Source: Thermoleophilia bacterium (GTDB lineage: Bacteria; Actinomycetota; Thermoleophilia; Gaiellales; Gaiellaceae). Taken from it: a DNA stretch of 12,575 nt. The stretch covers positions 1 through 12,575 of the forward strand of contig JAERMP010000038.1 of the NCBI GenBank assembly GCA_016844515.1. Direction: 5' to 3'. The notes beneath the pieces are model-generated. The model was not told the origin of the DNA, made no database searches, and worked only from the letters and a program-made list of their open reading frames with translations. Numbering within the stretch: position 1 is the first letter of the stretch; each line of letters begins with the position of its first letter. Below are positions 7,808 through 12,575 of this stretch, in pieces. A program made the position numbers and the translations under genes.

Positions 7808-10255
7808 TCAGGTTACGAAGCTGACGAGCTTGCCGGGGACGACGATCGTGCGTACCACTTCGTCGCCGTCGAGATACGACTGCACCCGCTCCGAGGCGCG
7901 CGCGAGCGCGACGAGCTCGTCATCGGCCAGCTGAGGCGAGACGTGCAGCCGATCGCGGACCTTCCCGTTCACCTGCACGACGACCTCGACCGTCTCGACC
8001 TCGAGTAGCGCCGGGTCGGCTACCGGCCATGGGGCCTCCCACAGCCGCTCATGCCCGAGGCGCTCCCAGAGCTCCTCGGCGATGTGCGGCGCGTACGGCT
8101 GGATGAGCGATACGACCGTCTCGGCGGCGAGACATGAATCTGGGCCCGTCGTGTTCTTCGAGAGCTCGTTGACGAGCTCCATCATCGCCGCGATCGCCGT
8201 GTTGAAGGCGTAGCGCCGCCCGATGTCGTCGGAGACCTTCGCAATGGTCGCGTGCGCCTTGCGCGCGAGCGTGCCCCCCTCGGGCGCGTCCGAAGGCGTA
8301 CCCTCCACAACCTCGCTTACCACCCTCCAGAGACGGCGGACGAATCGGGCCATACCCTCGACGGCCTCCTCGGTCCACTCCATATCCTCGTTTGCAGGCC
8401 CGAGGAAGAGGATGTTCAGGCGGCATGCATCCGCCCCGTAGCGCTCGATGAAGTCGTCCGGCCCGACGACGTTCCCGGCCCGCTTCGACATCTTCGTCCT
8501 GCCGACCGTCACCCAGCCGTTGGAGAAGAACCGCGCGAACGGCTCCCGGAAGCCGACGAGCCCGAGGTCGTTCAGCACCTTGACCCAGAAGCGGGCGTAG
8601 ATCATGTGCATCGTCGCGTGGTCGACGCCGCCGATGTACAGGTCGACCGGGTTCCAGTAGTCGACCGCTTCGCGAGCGAACGGCGCCGTATCGTTGCGGG
8701 CGTCGCAGTAGCGGAGGAAGTACCAGGACGAGTCGACGAACGTGTCCATCGTCTCGGTCTCGCGTCGCGCGGGCTGCTCGCAGCGCGGACAGGGAACGTT
8801 GACCCACTCCTCGGCCTGCGCGAGCGGTGGCTTCCCCTTCGGTTTGAAGTCCTCGATGTGGGGCAGGAGCACCGGCAGCTCATCCTCCGGCACCGGGACG
8901 ATTCCGCACGCGTCGCAGTAGACGACAGGGATCGGGCAGCCCCAGTAGCGCTGCCGCGAGAACCCCCAGTCGCGCAGGCGGTAGTTGATCGTCGGCCGGC
9001 CGCGGCCGTCGCTTGCAAGTTTCTCGACGATCCTGCGACCGCCCTCGGCCGCGGGCAGCCCGTCGAACTCCGCGGAGTTCACGAGCACTTCGCCCTCGGT
9101 GTGCCCGACATACGCCGTCCCGGAGTCCACCTCGTCGTCGACAGGACGGATGACGTGTCGCACCGGAAGCCCGAACGCAGCGGCGAAGTCGAAGTCGCGC
9201 GGGTCGTGCGCGGGCACGGCCATGATCGCGCCTGTCCCGTAGTCCATCAGCACGTACTCCGCGACGAACACGGGCAGCCGCTCGCCGTTCACCGGGTTGA
9301 CCGCATGAAGCCCCGTGACGACGCCTGTCTTCTCCTCCGCCGCCGCGCGCTCCTCGGTCTTCTTCGCAGCAGCGCGCCGGACGTACTCGCGGACTTCGGC
9401 GGAGTCGATCCGCGCCACGAGCTCGTGTTCGGGCGCCAGCACGAAGAACGTCGCGCCATAGAGCGTGTCAGGACGGGTCGTGAACACGGGTACGTCCTCG
9501 TTCAACTCCTCGATCCGGAAGAGAATCTCGGCGCCCTCCGAGCGGCCGATCCAGTTCCGCTGGCGCGCCTTGATCGACTCGGGCCAGTCGACCGTCTCGA
9601 GATCGTCGAGCAGCGCCTGCGCGTAATCGGTGATCCGGAAGAACCACTGCTCCATCAGGCGCGACTCGACCTCGGCGCCGCAACGCTCGCAGTGGCCGTC
9701 GTGCACCTGCTCGTTCGCGAGCACCGTCTGGTCCACGGGGCACCACTTGACTGGCGCCCCCTTCCGGTAGGCGAGCCCGCGCTCGTAGAACTTCAGGAAC
9801 TGCCACTGCTGCCAGCGGTAGTACTCGGGGTCGTGGGTCGAGAGCTCGCGCTGCCAGTCGTAGGCCCAGCCGACCCGGTGCATCGAACGCTTGATGTGCG
9901 CGATGTTCCGCTCGACGATCTCACGCGGGTGGCCACCCTCGCTGATCGCCGCGTTCTCGGCCGGCAGGCCGAACGAGTCGAACCCTTGCGGGTGGAGCAC
10001 GCGCATCCCGTTGCGGCTGCGGAAGCGCGTGACGACGTCGCCGATCGTGTAGAGGAGCACGTGGCCCATGTGCAGCGTCCCCGACGGATACGGGAGCTGC
10101 TCGAGCACGTAGCTCTTCCGAGCGCCATCGTCCTTCGAGGGCTCTGGATTCGACACCTCGAAAGCGCGTTCGTCGGCCCAGATGCGCTGCCATTTCTCCT
10201 CGATCGCCTTCGGCTCGTACTTGTCCATCGCTCGTCTCAGTTCGGCTGTGTTCAT
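7808..10255 (-). CDS. leuS: Leucyl-tRNA synthetase
   Basis: LeuS is a class Ia synthetase charging tRNA-Leu in the cytoplasm. It has 815 residues, typical for the bacterial form. Seen in order: YPSGTLHMGH with the HIGH-type motif HMGH (62-65); a Cys-rich zinc-ribbon-like region (WCP near 172, CERC at 189-192); the CP1 editing domain with TTRPDTLYGATF (259-270); a further CDAC and CPRC pair; and the second catalytic motif KMSKR (588-592). The anticodon-binding and C-terminal domain ends VNGKVRDRLHV...VVPGKLVSFVT. The start at 10255 (MNTAELRRAM) lacks a Shine-Dalgarno sequence. The ATG at 10228 (MDKYEPKAIEEKWQ) also matches where many LeuS proteins begin, so the start is uncertain by nine codons. 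A leader peptide and terminator lie immediately upstream and point to attenuation by leucine supply. It is divergent from lysA. Confidence 0.97.
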   Translation of the reverse strand: MNTAELRRAMDKYEPKAIEEKWQRIWADERAFEVSNPEPSKDDGARKSYVLEQLPYPSGTLHMGHVLLYTIGDVVTRFRSRNGMRVLHPQGFDSFGLPAENAAISEGGHPREIVERNIAHIKRSMHRVGWAYDWQRELSTHDPEYYRWQQWQFLKFYERGLAYRKGAPVKWCPVDQTVLANEQVHDGHCERCGAEVESRLMEQWFFRITDYAQALLDDLETVDWPESIKARQRNWIGRSEGAEILFRIEELNEDVPVFTTRPDTLYGATFFVLAPEHELVARIDSAEVREYVRRAAAKKTEERAAAEEKTGVVTGLHAVNPVNGERLPVFVAEYVLMDYGTGAIMAVPAHDPRDFDFAAAFGLPVRHVIRPVDDEVDSGTAYVGHTEGEVLVNSAEFDGLPAAEGGRRIVEKLASDGRGRPTINYRLRDWGFSRQRYWGCPIPVVYCDACGIVPVPEDELPVLLPHIEDFKPKGKPPLAQAEEWVNVPCPRCEQPARRETETMDTFVDSSWYFLRYCDARNDTAPFAREAVDYWNPVDLYIGGVDHATMHMIYARFWVKVLNDLGLVGFREPFARFFSNGWVTVGRTKMSKRAGNVVGPDDFIERYGADACRLNILFLGPANEDMEWTEEAVEGMARFVRRLWRVVSEVVEGTPSDAPEGGTLARKAHATIAKVSDDIGRRYAFNTAIAAMMELVNELSKNTTGPDSCLAAETVVSLIQPYAPHIAEELWERLGHERLWEAPWPVADPALLEVETVEVVVQVNGKVRDRLHVSPQLADDELVALARASERVQSYLDGDEVVRTIVVPGKLVSFVT

Positions 10256-10266
10256 TTATGGGGGAA

Positions 10267-10292
10267 CAAAAAAGCCTCTCGCGCGAGAGGCT
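10267..10292 (-). terminator. Intrinsic terminator in the leuS leader
   Basis: On the minus strand a perfect palindrome (10292-10273) gives an 8-bp stem AGCCTCTC/GAGAGGCT with a GCGC loop, followed at once by six T (10273-10268). It lies only 12 nt before the leuS ATG at 10255 and downstream of any likely leuS promoter. It is therefore best read as an attenuator rather than the end of another gene, since the upstream gene lysA points the other way. Confidence 0.85.
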
Positions 10293-10330
10293 CCGTGAGA
10301 ACGCTCGCGGCTTTCGCCGCGCCCGTTCCC
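10282..10330 (-). promoter_or_regulatory. leuS attenuator: upstream hairpin and alternative antiterminator pairing
   Basis: Minus-strand arms 10330-10324 and 10303-10297 pair over 7 bp. Their one irregular pair (10298/10329) is G-U on the minus strand. After a GG/AG internal loop, CGCGGC and GCCGCG close a GAAA tetraloop. The segment CGCGAG in the 3' arm (10309-10304) can instead pair with CTCGCG (10287-10282) in the terminator's 5' arm, so an upstream-hairpin-plus-terminator state and an antiterminator state are mutually exclusive. A ribosome stalled on the Leu codons at 10346-10341 would cover the start of the upstream hairpin and free the antiterminator segment. The structure is seen in the sequence; the switching is inferred. 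Confidence 0.6.
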
Positions 10331-10334
10331 TGAC

Positions 10335-10355
10335 CTACGGAAGAAGCTGCCACAT
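10335..10355 (-). CDS. Putative leuS leader peptide MWQLLP
   Basis: ATG-TGG-CAG-CTT-CTT-CCG-TAG encodes six residues with two adjacent leucines just upstream of the leuS attenuator. Both use CTT, whereas the surrounding genes almost always use CTC or CTG, so these codons should slow ribosomes when charged tRNA-Leu is scarce. No Shine-Dalgarno sequence precedes the ATG. A TACGCT -10-like hexamer 9 nt upstream would make it a leaderless reading frame, a common form in actinobacteria. The frame is open further upstream into lysA antisense sequence, so the exact start is inferred. The role matches ribosome-mediated attenuation as known for leu operons. Confidence 0.6.
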   Translation of the reverse strand: MWQLLP

Positions 10356-10364
10356 GAGCCGAAA

Positions 10365-10370
10365 AGCGTA
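10365..10370 (-). promoter_or_regulatory. Possible -10 element of the leuS leader transcript
   Basis: TACGCT on the minus strand (10370-10365) fits TANNNT and ends 9 nt before the leader-peptide ATG. No recognisable -35 was found; the sequence at the expected place is not TTGACA-like. It falls in the 132-bp gap shared with lysA, so the two divergent promoters probably overlap. Confidence 0.3.
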
Positions 10371-10387
10371 ACAGGCAGAATCGCTGG

Positions 10388-11653
10388 ATGCTCGAGCTCT
10401 TCCCGGACACCGCTCGCATCGACCGCGGGGAGCTCTCGCTCGGAGGAACGCGCGCATCCGAGCTCGCCGACCGCTACGGGACGCCTCTCGTCGTCTACTG
10501 CGAGAGCACACTTCAGGGACAGGCCCGCGAGATCCTCGCGGCGGTTCCGAATGCCCTCGTCTTCTACGGCTCGAAGGCATTCCCGAACGTTGCTGTCCTC
10601 GGGCTCCTGGCGGACGAGGGTATCGGCGCGGACGTCTCGACACTCGGCGAGCTCACGTTCGCACGTGCAGCCGGGATCGAGGGTGAGCGGCTCGTCGTGC
10701 ACGGAAACGCGAAGTCAGACGAGGAGCTCCGCGCAGCAGCCGAGGCCGGAGCGACGGTCGTACTCGACGCAGAGGACGAGGTCGAGCGCGCAGCTGCCGC
10801 AGGTGTCGGCCGCGTGCTCGTTCGTGTGACACTCGGTGTCGAGGCGGACACCCACGAGGCGATCCGGACAGGGCACCACGGCTCGAAGTTCGGCGTTCCG
10901 CAAGACCATGCGCTGCGAGCGGTCGAGCGCGCTTCGGAGCTCGGCCTGGACGTCGCCGGCCTCCACGTCCACGTCGGCTCGCAGCTCGCTGACACCGCTG
11001 CGCACGAGGCGACGATCGAGCTCCTCGCGATCTTCGCCGCACGCTGTCGCGACGAGCTGGGCTGGACGCCGGGCCTCGTGAACGTCGGCGGGGGGTTCGC
11101 CGTTCGTCACGTCATCGAAGAGCCCGACGCACCGCTCGGAGACCTCGCACAGGGCGTTGCGCTGTCCGTCGAGCGCGCCTGGAGCGGGCACGGCCTTGCG
11201 GCGCCGCGGCTCGCATTCGAGCCCGGCCGCGCGCTCGTGGGACGCGCCGGCGTGACCTTGTACCGAGTACGCACCGTCAAGCGGCTCGACGGCGTGACGT
11301 GGGTCGCGGTCGACGGGGGCATGTCCGACAACCCACGCCCCGAGCTCTACGGCGCGCGCTACACCGCGCTCGCGGCGACTCGCGCCGACCAGCCCGCCAC
11401 GGAGGCCGTCAGCATCGCCGGCCTTCACTGCGAGTCAGGTGACGTGCTGATCGACGACGTCTCCCTACCTCCGCCGCGGCCGGGGGATCTTCTGGCAGTT
11501 CCGGCGACAGGCGCCTACACGCTGGCGATGAGCTCCAACTACAACGCCACGCCGCGGCCGGCCGCAGTGCTGGTCCGAGACGGCGAGGCCCGCGTGATCC
11601 GCCGCCGCGAGACGATCGACGACCTGCTCGCACAGGAGAACCTGTCGGCCTGA
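10388..11653 (+). CDS. lysA: Diaminopimelate decarboxylase
   Basis: LysA is a fold-type III PLP enzyme that converts meso-diaminopimelate to L-lysine, the last step of the DAP route. It has 421 residues, normal length. The PLP lysine is K63 in FYGSKAFPN. HVGSQ lies near residue 197, the glycine-rich phosphate loop NVGGGFAV follows, and EPGRALVG is present. CESGD supplies the catalytic cysteine donated across the dimer, and the C terminus holds TGAYTLAMSSNYN. THEAIRTGHHGSKFG is the DAPDC-specific stretch and argues against ornithine or arginine decarboxylase. The ATG at 10388 gives the usual N terminus. No clear Shine-Dalgarno sequence is visible, and the 5' untranslated region is short. The gene is divergent from leuS and convergent with the GTPase gene, with only 25 bp between stops. 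Confidence 0.96.
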   Translation: MLELFPDTARIDRGELSLGGTRASELADRYGTPLVVYCESTLQGQAREILAAVPNALVFYGSKAFPNVAVLGLLADEGIGADVSTLGELTFARAAGIEGERLVVHGNAKSDEELRAAAEAGATVVLDAEDEVERAAAAGVGRVLVRVTLGVEADTHEAIRTGHHGSKFGVPQDHALRAVERASELGLDVAGLHVHVGSQLADTAAHEATIELLAIFAARCRDELGWTPGLVNVGGGFAVRHVIEEPDAPLGDLAQGVALSVERAWSGHGLAAPRLAFEPGRALVGRAGVTLYRVRTVKRLDGVTWVAVDGGMSDNPRPELYGARYTALAATRADQPATEAVSIAGLHCESGDVLIDDVSLPPPRPGDLLAVPATGAYTLAMSSNYNATPRPAAVLVRDGEARVIRRRETIDDLLAQENLSA

Positions 11654-11678
11654 GCCCCGTTCGCGGGTTCCGTCATCG

Positions 11679-12575
11679 TCAGGGCACGATCTCCACGATG
11701 TCGCCGTCGGCGACGATGTGCGCACGACCGACACGTTGCCCGTCGAAGCGTGCGGAAGGTCCCCAGATGCGCGCGGCGTGGAACCTCGTCGCCAACTCGT
11801 GGTGGATCGCGTGCGCTACGTCCTCGACGGTCGCTCCGGGCCGGAATGCGAGCGGTTCGTCGTCGACGTCCCCTCCGTGGCGCAGGTAAACGCGCAGGAG
11901 TCCGAGCAGACGCCAGACCGCGTCGCGAAGCCGGTCGAGGCTCGAGTCGTCGAGAACCGACACGGAAACCACGTCGAGATGGGGGAACGCGGCCGCGAGA
12001 CGCCCGACGTCCCCTTCCTCCGCCTCGTCGACCTTCGTGACCGCAAGCAGGGCGGGCAGCGCGATACCCGCCGCCTCGACCTCATCCTGCAGGCTGGTCA
12101 AGACGCTAGGCGACGTCGAAGCAACGTGGCAGTAGACGATCGCGTCTGCGTTACGGAGCACGCCGAGTAGTGCACGACCGCCTCCCCGGTCCTCGGCGGC
12201 TCCCTCGAGCAACCCCGGGATCTCGACCAACTGGACGCGCACACCGCCGATTCGCGTCACCGCCGCCACAGGACGTGTCGTCGTGAACGCGTAGTCGCCG
12301 GTCTTGATCTGAATCTGCGAGAGCGCCTGCAGGAGGGACGACTTCCCGGCGTTGGGCGGGCCGACGAGCGCGACCTGCGCCGCGCCTTCTCGACGAACTG
12401 CGATCGTGTCGCGGTGGATGACCTTCGTGCGGACGCGCGTTCGCTCGATCTCGTGGTTGAGCCACTTCCGGATGTCGGCGTACGGGCCGCTCCGATAATC
12501 GGGCAGCTCGTCGAGGAGCGCGCGCAGGACGCGGACGCGCTCGGTGCCCTCTGTGCCGACCAGCCGGCGCTTGGC
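11679..12575 (-). CDS. DRG/Obg-like GTPase with C-terminal TGS domain, 5'-partial
   Basis: The frame is open from the right edge to TGA at 11681-11679, giving 298 residues and lacking the N terminus. An N-terminal helical part (DELPDYRSGPYADIRKWL) precedes the G domain: G1 GPPNAGKSS (72-80), a conserved Thr cluster YAFTTTRP (G2), G3 EIPGLLEG (118-125) and G4 TKVD (180-183). The last 70 or so residues form a TGS domain, with RVYLRHGGDVDDEPL, TVEDVAHAIH and ARIWGPSARFDGQRV, as in archaeal and eukaryotic DRG proteins. G3 carries Glu where DxPG is usual, and G4 has TKVD instead of NKxD; TKxD also occurs in EngB, so GTP specificity is probably kept. Members of this superfamily act in ribosome-linked translation control; the exact role here is unknown. 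Numbering is from the window edge. It converges on lysA. Confidence 0.88.
   Translation of the reverse strand, partial: AKRRLVGTEGTERVRVLRALLDELPDYRSGPYADIRKWLNHEIERTRVRTKVIHRDTIAVRREGAAQVALVGPPNAGKSSLLQALSQIQIKTGDYAFTTTRPVAAVTRIGGVRVQLVEIPGLLEGAAEDRGGGRALLGVLRNADAIVYCHVASTSPSVLTSLQDEVEAAGIALPALLAVTKVDEAEEGDVGRLAAAFPHLDVVSVSVLDDSSLDRLRDAVWRLLGLLRVYLRHGGDVDDEPLAFRPGATVEDVAHAIHHELATRFHAARIWGPSARFDGQRVGRAHIVADGDIVEIVP

Noticed and set aside
8252..10333. A 693-codon open frame on the plus strand opposite leuS
   Set aside because: It is the antisense shadow of a clearly conserved LeuS, lacks recognisable domains and is rich in Arg/Val/Asp/Pro as expected from high-GC complement frames.
10256..10387. 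T-box riboswitch upstream of leuS
   Set aside because: There is no AGGGTGG-type T-box sequence or stem I, and the leader is too short. A short Leu-rich peptide explains the terminator better.
10256..10702. A 148-codon minus-strand frame upstream of leuS
   Set aside because: It lies mostly antisense to lysA and runs through the terminator hairpin, with no domain recognised.

Overview
The window is high-GC DNA packed with essential or near-universal housekeeping genes, and base composition, gene order and protein sequences all suggest an actinobacterium. A deep lineage such as Thermoleophilia is my inference. The order leuS, comEA, comEC, holA, rpsT, lepA is a widely conserved Gram-positive neighbourhood. 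Here rpsT is inverted and murJ sits between rpsT and lepA. No phage, CRISPR or defence genes are visible.

Layout from left to right. lepA (minus strand, running off the left edge) carries a frameshift with about 15 codons missing. Next comes a 161-nt long-range inverted repeat that folds better as a plus-strand RNA, then murJ, the peptidoglycan lipid II flippase (minus). A short divergent promoter region leads to rpsT, ribosomal protein S20 (plus). The rpsT and holA genes converge on a 231-bp MITE-like element with perfect 19-bp terminal inverted repeats. holA, the clamp-loader delta subunit, follows on the minus strand from a TTG start. A 188-bp gap holds a cluster of hairpins. The competence pair comEC and comEA (minus, 4-base overlap) forms a two-gene operon for DNA uptake. 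leuS (minus) lies behind a leader with a six-residue peptide containing two adjacent Leu codons, a pause hairpin and a strong intrinsic terminator. lysA (plus, diaminopimelate decarboxylase) diverges from leuS. A partial DRG/Obg-like GTPase with a C-terminal TGS domain (minus) runs off the right edge.

The genes do not form one pathway. They cover translation (lepA, rpsT, leuS, the GTPase), cell-wall precursor export and synthesis (murJ, and lysA through meso-diaminopimelate), replication (holA) and transformation (comEA/comEC). The most interesting material is non-coding: the leuS attenuator, the structured RNA between murJ and lepA, the MITE-like element and the hairpin cluster. All coordinates were read by hand; no searches or folding programs were run.
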